From assembly GCA_022824525.1 (NCBI GenBank), contig JAJDZT010000052.1:144047-208046 (forward strand): DNA of 64,000 bases, given 5' to 3'. A program made the translations under genes and the position numbers. Position 1 is the first letter of the stretch. Every line of letters starts with the position of its first letter. The notes beneath the pieces were generated by a model. That model did no database searches and was not told the DNA's origin. It saw only the letters and a program-made list of their open reading frames with translations. The DNA comes from Silicimonas sp. (GTDB lineage Bacteria; Pseudomonadota; Alphaproteobacteria; Rhodobacterales; Rhodobacteraceae). Below are positions 18,474 to 27,703 of the stretch, piece by piece.

Positions 18474-19292
18474 ATGCTGACTGCAGACCGTCTGTCCTTG
18501 AACACCGCGACCGTCAAGGAGCAGTGGAACCTCGCCGAGTGTATCGATGGAGCCGCACGCCACGGGTTGGGGGGCATCTCGCCGTGGCGCGACAAACTGC
18601 AGGAGATGGGGGTGGATGCCGCCGCGCAGGCGATCCGCGACGCCGGAATTTCGGTCTCGGGACTTTGCCGGGGCGGATGGTATACTGCGGAGGGTGCGCT
18701 GACCCAAAGTGTTCTGGACGACAACTATCGCGCGGTGGACGAAGCTGCGACGATTGGTGCCGCGTGCCTCGTCATGGTGGTTGGCGGCCTTCCGGAAGGA
18801 TCGCGTGATATCAACGGCGCCCGCCAAATCGTACGGGACGGTTTGGCCAAGACGTTGGAATATGGACGAAAAGCTGGTGTACCGATCGCCATCGAACCTT
18901 TGCACCCGATGTATGCCGGAGACCGCGCCGTCGTGAACACCATGTCGCAAGCGCTCGACCTTTGCGACGAATTGGGGGACGGGATCGGTGTTGCGATGGA
19001 TGTTTACCACGTGTGGTGGGACCCCGACCTGCAGGCCCAGATCGCGCGCGCCGGCAAATCGAGAATGCTCGCATTCCACATCTGTGATTGGTTGGTGCCA
19101 ACATCAGACCTCCTCACAGACAGGGGCATGATGGGAGACGGCGTGATCGACATTCCCGGCATCCGCGCAGCAGTGGAAGCGACCGGGTTCGATGGGTTGA
19201 ACGAAGTCGAGATATTCTCTGCAGAGACGTGGTGGAAGACGGACCCTGACGACGTGCTCACGACCATGATCGAGCGCGGGCGCATGTGCTGA
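18474..19292 (+). CDS. Sugar phosphate isomerase/epimerase family protein
   Basis: A 272-residue TIM-barrel protein of the xylose-isomerase-like/AP endonuclease 2 superfamily (IolE/IolI type). Metal-site residues appear in AIEPLHPMYAGDRAVVN, VAMDVYHVWWDP, AFHICDWLVP and NEVEIFS, which supply the expected Glu, Asp/His, His and Glu ligands. It should interconvert or dehydrate a keto-sugar in the pathway encoded by its neighbours. The start at 18474 lies one base after the DUF993 stop, with GGAGG just upstream inside that gene. Confidence 0.87.
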   Translation: MLTADRLSLNTATVKEQWNLAECIDGAARHGLGGISPWRDKLQEMGVDAAAQAIRDAGISVSGLCRGGWYTAEGALTQSVLDDNYRAVDEAATIGAACLVMVVGGLPEGSRDINGARQIVRDGLAKTLEYGRKAGVPIAIEPLHPMYAGDRAVVNTMSQALDLCDELGDGIGVAMDVYHVWWDPDLQAQIARAGKSRMLAFHICDWLVPTSDLLTDRGMMGDGVIDIPGIRAAVEATGFDGLNEVEIFSAETWWKTDPDDVLTTMIERGRMC

Positions 19293-19320
19293 CAAAGCTT
19301 CGAAGGTTGGAGACACACCC

Positions 19321-20340
19321 ATGACCATTCGCTTCGCGGCACTTGGGCTGGATCACAGGCACATCTATGGCATGGCGCAGGGAATGCGCGAGGCGGGTTG
19401 TGAATTCACGCGGTTCTGGACGGATGGCGAGCCGCAGCCAATGGCGGGATTTGTCAAACGTTTTCCGGATGTTCCGCGCAGCCATACCTTGGATGAAGTC
19501 CTCGAAGACGAAAGCATCGATCTTGTCCTGATCGCGGCGCCGCCTGCCGAACGGGCGTCGCTGTCGATACAAGCCATGCGGCATGGAAAAGACGTGATGC
19601 TCGACAAGCCCGGCTGCCTTACGCAGTCGGAGTTGGCAGAGGTCGAGGCGACTGTCGCCGAAACCGGGCGCATTTGGTCGGTCAATTTCTCCGAACGTTT
19701 CGAGGTTCCAGCCTCAACACTCGCCGACCAACTCGTTGGCGATGGCCGGATCGGCAAAACCGTCCACATTCTGAGCCAGGGTCCGCATCGGCTGAACGCG
19801 CATATGCGGCCCGACTGGTTTTGGGAGCCGGAGGTATATGGCGGCCTGCTTGGTGATATCGGAACCCACCAGATCGATCAGTTCCTTCACTTCGCGCGTG
19901 CGGAGACAGCGGAAATCACCCGTGCGACTGTCGGAAACTTCAATACGCCGGAGCATCCCAACTTTCAGGACTTCGGCGAAATGAACCTCACCGCCGGAGA
20001 GGTGCAGGGCTATGTGCGCCTCGACTGGTACACGCCTGACGCCGCACCGAACTGGGGCGATGGTCGGCTCACCATTCTTGGGACGGAAGGTTTCATCGAA
20101 GTCAGAAAGTATATGGATATCAGCGGCAAAGAGGGCACAGATCATGTGTTCCTCGTCAACGGAGAGAGTTGCGAACGTTTCGACGCCAGTACAGCGGGAA
20201 CGCCATATTTCGCGCGCCTTCGTCAGGATATCGAGAACCGGACGGAAACGGCGTGCTCCCAGCAACATACATTCACGGTGATGCGCCTCGCGATGGAAGC
20301 ACAGGCGCGGGCTATTCGATTGGGGTCTCTTTCGGGCTAG
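19321..20340 (+). CDS. Second Gfo/Idh/MocA family oxidoreductase
   Basis: A 339-residue dehydrogenase, last gene of the catabolic unit. The N-terminus IRFAALGLDHRHIYGMAQGM is a variant Rossmann start; the EKP-type motif appears as DVMLDKPGCLT near residue 98. The catalytic-side helix GGLLGDIGTHQIDQFLHFA carries the expected Asp and His. It differs from the first dehydrogenase of the operon, suggesting two separate oxidation or reduction steps on one sugar. It follows the isomerase by 28 bp with a GGAG ribosome site. Confidence 0.88.
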   Translation: MTIRFAALGLDHRHIYGMAQGMREAGCEFTRFWTDGEPQPMAGFVKRFPDVPRSHTLDEVLEDESIDLVLIAAPPAERASLSIQAMRHGKDVMLDKPGCLTQSELAEVEATVAETGRIWSVNFSERFEVPASTLADQLVGDGRIGKTVHILSQGPHRLNAHMRPDWFWEPEVYGGLLGDIGTHQIDQFLHFARAETAEITRATVGNFNTPEHPNFQDFGEMNLTAGEVQGYVRLDWYTPDAAPNWGDGRLTILGTEGFIEVRKYMDISGKEGTDHVFLVNGESCERFDASTAGTPYFARLRQDIENRTETACSQQHTFTVMRLAMEAQARAIRLGSLSG

Positions 20341-20349
20341 GCTGAAAAC

Positions 20350-21870
20350 CTATCGCTGAAGCAGGGTCACGGTGTTCCGCGGCATGGTCGCCACCGCCTC
20401 GCGAACGCTCGGGTGATAGCGGTTTGGCATCGAAGCCCGTGGACCAACTTCAATGAAAACCGGCACGTTGGGTTGCAGTGTTTCGAGGAACGACTGCCAA
20501 TCCTCGTCATCTGCCGAGTATGGCCTGAACCGTGGGTAGGCAATTTGAACATCGGGGCGAAGGTAGCGCAGCTCGTTCTCTCCAAAGACGACAATGGCAT
20601 CATCAGGGAGCATTGCGTATCTGGCGATCGCGGCTTCCCGCGCGGTCGCGTAAGTGCCGAACCCATCCCGGCTCAGTATGCTGGCCGCGTGGTTCGATAC
20701 GGACAGAAGCGCCGTTGCCAACAAAAACGCAATGATCGGCCCACGTGCCGCTCTGAACGCGTTTAACATCCAAATTGTTGCACCAATCGTCAGAAGTGAG
20801 AAACCCGGATCGAGCAGGCGTGCGGAAAACGGGTCAAAGTGGGTGTACCAACGAAGGATTGCGATCGACACGAGATAGGTTGCGCCCACGATCAAAAACA
20901 CGAGGCTTAAGAGTTTCACGCGTAGTTCGAGTGGTGCCGGCCCAGCGCGCAGGAGTTGTGTTCCAACGAACAGGCCGCCAAGCGCCCAGATGGCAACAAC
21001 CACGGACTGCACGCCGTTGGCAGGTGTCCAGGATACGACCGGGAGTGCCAACTCACGCATCAAGGCGACGGCGAAAGAATTGAAGAGTGCCGAATGGCTT
21101 TCCGGTGCCGGAATTCGCTCGATCCCGGTCAGATGACCGGTCTGAAGCCAGTTGTGCCCAAGATAGGCCGCGCAAATCAGCACCGCGACCCCAGCCGCCA
21201 GCACAAGCCGCAACGCATCTTTGCTCCGACCGTCCCTGTAGAGGCGCAACGCGACAAGCCCGACCGGTACCAGTACGAATATGCCGATGTAGCGGAAAGC
21301 AAATGGCAAGACGATGATGACCGGTAATGTCCAAAGGAACACTCCACGAAGCTCTCTATCGCCAGTCAGGATGCCGCCCATGAGCAAACACAAGAAGATC
21401 AGGGACGCAAGAAATGGCACCTCGCTCCACGTCATTGAAAAGATATGAAGCGTTCCTGCGGAGAATAGGAGCGTGCCAGCTATAAGACTGTCTCGTCCTA
21501 GAAACCGGTAAAGCAGGAAAAGCGATCCCGAGAATATCGCCACGTTGGCCATTTTTGCCGCGAGGAAAGTACTCGCCCCCGTAACCCATGAAACCGCCGC
21601 GATGACAAGGGAATAGCCCGGTGGCCAGATGGCGAACCAAACCTCGCTTGGCCCATCGCGCCCATCTGAGGGTACGTGAAACCCATGACCGTCCAACAGC
21701 CTTTCTGCCAATCGCAGATAGTTGGCACTGTCCGGGGAAATGTATCCATCGAAAGATGAATATGCGTGCCCAAGCACGACAAAGGACACCACGGCGACTG
21801 CCGCCGTCAATAACGCTGCATCGTGAACGCCTGTAAGCCTCATTCTTGCGCAGTTTGAAGTCGTCCGCAC
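20350..21870 (-). CDS. GT-C fold membrane glycosyltransferase-like protein
   Basis: A 506-residue integral membrane protein with about 10-11 helices. Its first periplasmic loop contains SFDGYISPDSANYLRLAERL, where acidic residues sit where the catalytic Asp of ArnT/PMT-type (GT-C) lipid-linked sugar transferases lies. A soluble C-terminal domain of about 110 residues (from the DDAIVVFGENELRYLRPD region) is periplasmic. It would transfer a sugar from a polyprenyl carrier to an envelope acceptor. It is isolated, convergent with the sugar operon. An internal start (MRLTGV, 21843) is possible. Confidence 0.7.
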   Translation of the reverse strand: MRTTSNCARMRLTGVHDAALLTAAVAVVSFVVLGHAYSSFDGYISPDSANYLRLAERLLDGHGFHVPSDGRDGPSEVWFAIWPPGYSLVIAAVSWVTGASTFLAAKMANVAIFSGSLFLLYRFLGRDSLIAGTLLFSAGTLHIFSMTWSEVPFLASLIFLCLLMGGILTGDRELRGVFLWTLPVIIVLPFAFRYIGIFVLVPVGLVALRLYRDGRSKDALRLVLAAGVAVLICAAYLGHNWLQTGHLTGIERIPAPESHSALFNSFAVALMRELALPVVSWTPANGVQSVVVAIWALGGLFVGTQLLRAGPAPLELRVKLLSLVFLIVGATYLVSIAILRWYTHFDPFSARLLDPGFSLLTIGATIWMLNAFRAARGPIIAFLLATALLSVSNHAASILSRDGFGTYATAREAAIARYAMLPDDAIVVFGENELRYLRPDVQIAYPRFRPYSADDEDWQSFLETLQPNVPVFIEVGPRASMPNRYHPSVREAVATMPRNTVTLLQR

Positions 21871-22149
21871 GAACCCGCAAGCTCTGTCAGATCAGCTGCT
21901 GATCCCCCATAACTTACTGCCACGAGGCGTCTTGCGCCTTTTCGGATATCGTTGATGTTCACGCAGCCGCGCGGGTTTTTTCAGGGACCAACCTCCAAGC
22001 CCCTTGCAAACATGCGGAACCCCAACGAATGAGAGTTTTGTGAGGCATCTGGAAAAGCGAAGACCGGACATTCCACATCACGTCACCTTAACTGAACCAT
22101 CAAGAATTCGCGTTTGACCGGACGAGGTTCAGGGCAGACAACCGCGTTC

Positions 22150-23385
22150 ATGACCAGAGCACCGCTCATAACGCCCATTCTGATCGCGGGCTCTATCGTG
22201 ATGCTCCTGAGCTTTTCGGTCCGGTCGGCATTCGGTGTGTTCCAGATTCCGATCGCGGATGATTTCGGGTGGGCGCGCGCTGAATTCTCCCTCGCTATCG
22301 CCATTCAGAACCTGTTCTGGGGACTAGGACAGCCGATCTTCGGTGCGATTGCGGAGAAGATCGGTGACCGGAAAGCCATCGTCATAGGGGCGGTGCTTTA
22401 CGCGAGCGGCCTTGTCATGTCCGCCTTCGCCACCACACCTTTTGCGATGCAGAGCCTCGAAATCCTTGTCGGGTTCGGTATCGCCGGAACGGGGTTCGGT
22501 GTGATCCTCGCCATGGTCGGACGTGCTGCTTCGGATGAAAACCGTTCCATGGCACTCGCCTTTGCAACGGCCGCCGGTTCTGCCGGACAGGTGGTGGGAC
22601 CACCGCTTGCCGAGGCACTTCTCCGGTTCATGCCATGGCAATCGGTCTTCTTTGTCTTTGCCGGTCTCATCCTGATCACGCTTTTCACTCTGCCCATGAT
22701 GCGCGCGCCGGCGGCCTCGAAATCCGAGTTGCAGGAAAGCATGGGAACCGTCGTTCTGAGAGCCTTCAAGGATCCGTCCTATGGAATGATATTCCTTGGC
22801 TTCTTTTCTTGCGGCTACCAGCTTGCCTTCGTCGTCGCGCACTTTCCGGCCATGGTGGCCGAGATGTGCGGTGCGATCCAACAGGGCGGGCTTTTGCACA
22901 ATCTCGGTATCACAACCACGTCGGTGCTGGGCGCCGCCGCAATCGCGATCATCGGAGCCTTCAATATCGCGGGTACGCTTCTGGCCGGTTGGGCAGGGAA
23001 ACACTATTCCAAGAAATACCTGCTCGCCACGATCTACACCATGCGGACGGTGGCGGCCGCGATCTTCATTTCTCTGCCGATTACACCCACGACCGTGGTT
23101 GTGTTCTCTGCCGTGATGGGGTCGCTGTGGCTCGCGACAGTGCCATTGACGAGCGGCCTCGTCGCGCATTTGTACGGTCTACGCTACATGGGCACGCTTT
23201 ATGGCTTTGTCTTTCTGTCACACCAGCTTGGGTCATTCATAGGCGTGTGGCTTGGCGGAGCGCTTTATGATGCGACCGGAGACTACACATTGGTCTGGTG
23301 GATTGGGGTTGCGGTCGGTGCATTCAGTGCGCTCATCCACCTGCCGATCCGTGAAGGCCGGGCGCCCGGCACGCTTGCCACTTAG
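22150..23385 (+). CDS. MFS transporter
   Basis: A 411-residue major facilitator with 12 predicted helices. The loop 2-3 signature is seen as GAIAEKIGDRKAIVIGAVLYASG, and GFGIAGTGFGVILAMVGRAA is typical of the oxalate/formate antiporter-like group. The last helices carry LYGLRYMGTLYGFVFLSHQLGSFIGVWLGG, also characteristic of that group, which moves small organic acids. I chose the ATG at 22150; a TTG at 22114 would add 12 residues. It converges on a hydrolase gene, the two stop codons overlapping. Confidence 0.87.
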   Translation: MTRAPLITPILIAGSIVMLLSFSVRSAFGVFQIPIADDFGWARAEFSLAIAIQNLFWGLGQPIFGAIAEKIGDRKAIVIGAVLYASGLVMSAFATTPFAMQSLEILVGFGIAGTGFGVILAMVGRAASDENRSMALAFATAAGSAGQVVGPPLAEALLRFMPWQSVFFVFAGLILITLFTLPMMRAPAASKSELQESMGTVVLRAFKDPSYGMIFLGFFSCGYQLAFVVAHFPAMVAEMCGAIQQGGLLHNLGITTTSVLGAAAIAIIGAFNIAGTLLAGWAGKHYSKKYLLATIYTMRTVAAAIFISLPITPTTVVVFSAVMGSLWLATVPLTSGLVAHLYGLRYMGTLYGFVFLSHQLGSFIGVWLGGALYDATGDYTLVWWIGVAVGAFSALIHLPIREGRAPGTLAT

Positions 23386-24299
23386 CGGCGCAAGAATGCT
23401 CTGAGCGCGAGAGCCACCTCGCTCGGGTGGGTCTGAAGTACCGTGTGTCCCGCGCCTTTGATCTCCACATGGTGCGCGTCCGGGTTGATCCGTGCCAACT
23501 CGCCTGCCGAACGGGCCGGGATGACCGGGTCAGCTCCACCCCAGATGGCCAAAACCGGCGTCCCGTCCTTGGCGATGCGCGCGTGGTCACTGCTTGAAGA
23601 CTGGCTGAGCAAATGTCGCCGCGACGAGAGCAGGGCTGGCAAATACCCCCGCATCCGAGTTTCCGCGGCTTGCCGATCTTCGAAATCCGGGATGACGGTC
23701 GCCAGAGACCGATGCTCGACCAGCTCCCGACGAAGCGCAATCCCACCAAACACCCGGGTCATCCAGTCCCCGATCCACGGAGCGCGCCACACCCAATCGT
23801 AAGGGCCTGCGTCTTCATCGGCTAGCCCGGCAGGCGCAACGAGGACGAGCTTCTCGACACGGTCATGCTCGGCAGCCGCAAACGCCGTTGCAATCTGGCC
23901 GCCCATGGAAAACCCAAGAAGTGTGACCGGTCCAGTCACGTTCTGATGCGCCAGCAACGCGCGCAATTGTGCAAGGAAGAACTCTACATTCTGCGTACCG
24001 GAAACGCGTGCCGAATACCCGCGTCCGTATAGATCGTAACTGAGCACGCGATAGCCAAGCGAAGCGAGGCTGCGTACCGTGCCTGCGAAAACAAATGACG
24101 GTGTCGAAAGCCCGTGTATGCAAACAATGACGGGATCGCCCTCACGCCCGGTCCAGCTGTAATGCGTCGCGCCTTGTGGCAGATGGGCGATGTCACCAGG
24201 TGTGTGGCTATCTACATCATCAGGCACGCGTCGCCGGATGGCTTCTGCCAGAAACGGCAGCAGAGCGAGAGCAGCAAGTAAGACAAGAAAAGCAGCCAT
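23382..24299 (-). CDS. Alpha/beta hydrolase
   Basis: A 305-residue alpha/beta-fold hydrolase with an N-terminal hydrophobic segment (about residues 2-20) that could anchor or export it. The oxyanion strand is VIVCIHGLSTPSF, the nucleophile elbow GFSMGG (about residue 138), the acid WGGADPVIPARSA and the catalytic His GAGHTVLQTHPSE. The substrate is unknown; esterase or lactonase activity is the usual guess. It lies 3 bp after the DMT-carrier gene, so both are one transcript. Confidence 0.85.
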   Translation of the reverse strand: MAAFLVLLAALALLPFLAEAIRRRVPDDVDSHTPGDIAHLPQGATHYSWTGREGDPVIVCIHGLSTPSFVFAGTVRSLASLGYRVLSYDLYGRGYSARVSGTQNVEFFLAQLRALLAHQNVTGPVTLLGFSMGGQIATAFAAAEHDRVEKLVLVAPAGLADEDAGPYDWVWRAPWIGDWMTRVFGGIALRRELVEHRSLATVIPDFEDRQAAETRMRGYLPALLSSRRHLLSQSSSSDHARIAKDGTPVLAIWGGADPVIPARSAGELARINPDAHHVEIKGAGHTVLQTHPSEVALALRAFLRR

Positions 24300-24302
24300 G
24301 GG

Positions 24303-25271
24303 TCAGATCCGCTCCGCCCGATCAACGTCTCCTGACCGGCGAACGACCGCTTCGCGCCAGATCAATACCATGCCGGAGGCAAGGATCAGCGCAATGCCGA
24401 TCAATGCCCAGAGGTCCGGCCATTCGTTGAAGACCAGAATACCCCAAAGCACAGCAAGTGGCAGTGCGGCATACTCGAACGGGGCGATGAAAGCTGCTTC
24501 GGAGCGTCGATAGGCCTCCGATATGGCGAAGCCGGAAACCGCAATCGCGACGCCAAGCGCACAGATCAGGACCGCATCGAACGCCCCAGGCCAAATCCAG
24601 GCACGAAACAGGAAGGCAAGGGATGGGTGGTCGAAAAGGTCGAACCGGCCGTCTCCGAAGGCAAGTCCCGCTGCGCCCGCCACGACCATCATGACCACCA
24701 TCGTATAGAACGTCAGGGTTGCGGCGTTCTCCGTGTCCCCGATGCGCCGGGTGATGATGTGAAGCATGCCGTAACCTGCGGCTGCCAGTATGGGAAGGAG
24801 CGCTGCCAGTTGAAACGCTTCTGTTCCGGGCCTGAGCACGATCAGCACCCCGAGAAGTCCAACGGCAATCGCCGCCCATCGGCGCGGTCCAACCGTTTCC
24901 CCAAGGAAAATGATGGAAAAGAGCGCGATGAGAAACGGGCTCACGAAGAAGATGGCGACGGCTTCCGCCAAAGGCATAGCGGCAAGGGCCAGGAAGAATG
25001 CAAGATTGGCGAGAACCACGCAGAGACCGCGCATCAGTTGCCAGCCCAGCCGCGTTGTTCGGAAGTCATATCCGCTGCCCGAGAGCGGCACGATAAGCAA
25101 CAGAAGAACGCCAAAAGCCACGACGGTCCTCAGAAACGTGATCTGGTAGTGCGGGTAACCCGTGGACAGGAACTTCACGATCACGTCCACAGCCGTGAAG
25201 CCCACGGTCGCAAACAGCGCCCAAAGGGCGCCGATCAACGGTGCACGGTCGGTGGCGAGAGCCATGGTCAA
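24303..25271 (-). CDS. DMT superfamily (EamA) transporter
   Basis: A 322-residue inner-membrane protein with ten helices arranged as two EamA repeats. LIGALWALFATVGFTAVDVIVKFLS starts the first; RRWAAIAVGLLGVLIVLRPG closes it. The second repeat begins near residue 165. EamA carriers export metabolites or amino acids; the substrate cannot be inferred. Start is the ATG at 25271, with a second ATG two codons later equally possible. It is co-directional with the hydrolase three bases downstream. Confidence 0.85.
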   Translation of the reverse strand: MTMALATDRAPLIGALWALFATVGFTAVDVIVKFLSTGYPHYQITFLRTVVAFGVLLLLIVPLSGSGYDFRTTRLGWQLMRGLCVVLANLAFFLALAAMPLAEAVAIFFVSPFLIALFSIIFLGETVGPRRWAAIAVGLLGVLIVLRPGTEAFQLAALLPILAAAGYGMLHIITRRIGDTENAATLTFYTMVVMMVVAGAAGLAFGDGRFDLFDHPSLAFLFRAWIWPGAFDAVLICALGVAIAVSGFAISEAYRRSEAAFIAPFEYAALPLAVLWGILVFNEWPDLWALIGIALILASGMVLIWREAVVRRSGDVDRAERI

Positions 25272-25403
25272 TCTCGAATCGAAGGTTTCGTCCGCACAGC
25301 ATATGCACTTCGCTCGATGCGAAAACCGGTCATTTCAATCTGCTTCAAATATGCCGGGGGCGTGCCACGATGCGCACGGTTTTGGCGCGGTCATCGCGCG
25401 ACC

Positions 25404-25853
25404 TCAGGGGGCGTCTTCACTGAAACGCAGTGCGCGTTCCAAAGCCTCCAGAAAACGGCTCCGGTCCGCCTTGGAAAACGCGCGTCCACCGCCCTGGCGG
25501 AACGGGTCGGCCGCCCGAAGATCCGCTGCCAGATCGCGCATCGCAAGCGCTTCCGATACATTCCGCTCGCTCAGGACCTCACCATTGGGCTTGAGAACGC
25601 GCGCGCCCGCAGCCACGCATTTCGCAGCCAGCGGAATGTCTCCCGTTACGACCACGTCCCTGCTGGAAACACGCTCGGCAATCCACTTGTCCGCCTCATC
25701 TGCACCTTCAGAAACGTAGACACTTTCGATCAGTGGATTGGGGGAAGGGCGAATACCTCCGTTGGAGACCATCGCGACGCGAACCTGTCGCCGGGTCGCA
25801 ACGGCTTCGACCTCGGCTTTTACCGGGCAGGCATCTGCATCGACGTAGATCAC
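25404..25853 (-). CDS. YaiI/YqxD (UPF0178, DUF188) family protein
   Basis: A 149-residue protein opening MIYVDADACPVKAEVEAVA, the family hallmark. It continues with VVVTGDIPLAAKCVAAGARVLKPNGE and GGGRAFSKADRSRFLEALERAL. The fold is related to PIN-like nucleases and the acidic residues are placed for metal binding, but the cellular function is not established. The start overlaps the stop of the S-formylglutathione hydrolase gene (ATGA), so the two are translated from one message. Confidence 0.92.
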   Translation of the reverse strand: MIYVDADACPVKAEVEAVATRRQVRVAMVSNGGIRPSPNPLIESVYVSEGADEADKWIAERVSSRDVVVTGDIPLAAKCVAAGARVLKPNGEVLSERNVSEALAMRDLAADLRAADPFRQGGGRAFSKADRSRFLEALERALRFSEDAP

Positions 25854-26668
25854 GCCGTCAGATACTTGGCGTGGAAGCCGACGTGCTCGCCCATGAATGT
25901 CGCCACGAAAAAATACGAGTGGTCGTACCCATCCTGCATGCGCACCTCCGCGTCCGCACGTCCGACAACCGCGCTCTTCAGCGCATCTGTCCGCAGAAGC
26001 GCGCTGAACTGATCGTCGGTGCCGGTGTCCGTGAGAAGTGGCAAATTGAGTTTCCCGGCCCCGGCAAGAAGGCTCGCATCATGCGCACGCCCTTCGTCGA
26101 CTGATCCGAAATAGGCGCCGAACTGCTTTTTGCCCCAGTCGCTTTCGCTCGGATTGCAAATCGGTGAGAAGGCGGACACCGACCGGAACCGACCGGGTGA
26201 CTTGGCCGCCAGCGTCAACGCGCCATGCCCGCCCATTGAATGTCCGGTGATGGCCTGCGCGCCCCTGTCCAGCGGAAATTCCGAAAACAGGAGTTCAGTC
26301 AGGTCGTTCAGAATGTAACTCTCCATCCGGAAGTGTGGGCTCCAAGGGGCTTCTGTTGCATCAACGTAGAAACCTGCACCTTGGCCAAGATCGTAATCCT
26401 CGTGATCAGCGACGCCCTCTCCGCGCGGGGACGTGTCAGGAAACACAACCGCGATCCCGTGCTCGGCCGCGAATGCCTGCGCACCTGCTTTCACCATTGC
26501 ATTCTCGTGGGTGCAGGTAAGGCCCGAAAGGAACCAAAGCACGGGAACCGAACCGTTGCGTGGCGGCATGAAAAGCCCGAAGGTCATGTCGGTACCCGTC
26601 GCCTCCGAGTGGTGACTGTAAACACCCTGCACCCCGCCGAAGCTCTTGTTCTCACTAATCGTTTCCAT
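25850..26668 (-). CDS. fghA: S-formylglutathione hydrolase
   Basis: A 272-residue esterase-D type enzyme that hydrolyses S-formylglutathione to formate and glutathione, the last step of glutathione-dependent formaldehyde detoxification. Clear signs are LWFLSGLTCTHENAMVKAG, FPDTSPRGEGVADHEDYDLGQGAGFYVDAT, the nucleophile elbow GHSMGGHGAL and the catalytic His in GYDHSYFFVATFMGEH. The ATG at 26668 (METISENKSFGG) matches family N-termini. The partner dehydrogenase is not in the window. It is co-transcribed with the downstream YaiI-family gene. Confidence 0.94.
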   Translation of the reverse strand: METISENKSFGGVQGVYSHHSEATGTDMTFGLFMPPRNGSVPVLWFLSGLTCTHENAMVKAGAQAFAAEHGIAVVFPDTSPRGEGVADHEDYDLGQGAGFYVDATEAPWSPHFRMESYILNDLTELLFSEFPLDRGAQAITGHSMGGHGALTLAAKSPGRFRSVSAFSPICNPSESDWGKKQFGAYFGSVDEGRAHDASLLAGAGKLNLPLLTDTGTDDQFSALLRTDALKSAVVGRADAEVRMQDGYDHSYFFVATFMGEHVGFHAKYLTA

Positions 26669-26681
26669 CACGTCCTCTCGC

Positions 26682-27608
26682 TCAAAACGTCTCAACCCAT
26701 GCAATCGCGACGGCAACCGTCACCACTGAAATCGCCGTCGAAAACAGAATGGCCGCCGACACACGTTGCGGCGCGACCCGATAATGCTGGGCGAGAATGA
26801 AGACATTGCCCGCCACCGGCAAGGCCGCCGCCGCGATCATCACGCCCGCCGCGTAGGGTTCTACGGGAAAGATCAGCAAAGCGCTGACCGCCACGGCCGC
26901 CGGATGCAGAATGAGCTTCGCGAAGGAAAGCCAAAGTGCGACGGAAGCCCGCTCGGCACTTTTCGACGCCAGCGAGGCTCCGATCGCGAAGAGGGCGCCC
27001 GGTGTCGCGGCGGCTCCGAGCAATGTCAGGAACTCCCGTCCGACGTCTGGCATCGGCAGTTTGAAACCGGACCAGGCAAATCCAAGTACGATCGAGACGA
27101 TCATGGGGTTCTTCAAAAGGCCCATGGTCACTGTCCCGAGAACGGCCGGTGACAAACGCCCGCCGCTGCCCGTCACGAGAATGACAATGAGCGACCCAAA
27201 CACGATCAGATCGACAGCCAGCATCAGGATGATTGGCGCAACCGCAGCCTGTCCCATCAGCAGCGCAAGCATCGGAATGCCGAGAAACCCGACATTTCCA
27301 ATGACGGCACACTGCGCCTCGAAGGCTCCTTCCGCGAGCGAAAGCCCACGAAAACGCGCGACGAAGGCTGCCAGCAAATACACGACCGTGGAGGCTGACA
27401 GGTATGCGGTGACAAACGTCCAATCCAGTACGTCCGCAATCTGCAGCGTGGCAGTGAACTGAAAGATCATCGCGGAAAGTGCAAAGTAGAAAACGAATTT
27501 TGTGAGATAGGCGGTCGCTTCCTCGGTAAAAAACTTCGTGCGACCGGCCCCGTATCCGAGACCGATCACGGCAAAAAACGGCAGCGTTTTGAGGAAGATC
27601 TCCAACAT
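26682..27608 (-). CDS. AEC family transporter
   Basis: A 308-residue carrier of the auxin efflux carrier (AEC) family with about ten helices. It begins MLEIFLKTLPFFAVIGLGYGAGR. A conserved centre is IGNVGFLGIPMLALLMGQ, and the end is LPVAGNVFILAQHYRVAPQRVSAAILFSTAISV. Bacterial relatives such as MdcF carry malonate or other small organic acids. It lies 13 bp upstream of fghA on the same strand and may share its transcript. Confidence 0.87.
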   Translation of the reverse strand: MLEIFLKTLPFFAVIGLGYGAGRTKFFTEEATAYLTKFVFYFALSAMIFQFTATLQIADVLDWTFVTAYLSASTVVYLLAAFVARFRGLSLAEGAFEAQCAVIGNVGFLGIPMLALLMGQAAVAPIILMLAVDLIVFGSLIVILVTGSGGRLSPAVLGTVTMGLLKNPMIVSIVLGFAWSGFKLPMPDVGREFLTLLGAAATPGALFAIGASLASKSAERASVALWLSFAKLILHPAAVAVSALLIFPVEPYAAGVMIAAAALPVAGNVFILAQHYRVAPQRVSAAILFSTAISVVTVAVAIAWVETF

Positions 27609-27654
27609 GCCACCCGCCTAGCACGCCGGTTCGCCGGGCGGAAGCGGGGAACGA

Positions 27655-27678
27655 GAAACGGGGGCGAACCCCCGTTTC
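27655..27678 (-). terminator. Terminator after the VWA protein gene
   Basis: GAAACGGGGG and CCCCCGTTTC are perfect 10 bp arms around a four-base loop, reading TTCG on the minus strand. The hairpin lies about 25 bp past the VWA stop codon and 45 bp before the AEC start. The following minus-strand sequence is only moderately T-rich. Confidence 0.7.
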
Positions 27679-27703
27679 GTTTTGGGCGGGTTCCGCAGGT
27701 CCG

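Noticed and set aside
21925-21942. Small AGGCG/CGCCT hairpin followed by Ts between the GT-C and MFS genes
   Set aside because: The stem is only 5 bp and both flanking genes are transcribed away from it, so a terminator has no clear purpose there.
24627-26012. A 461-codon plus-strand frame across the DMT, YaiI and fghA genes
   Set aside because: It spans three well-supported genes on the other strand and has no recognisable domain.
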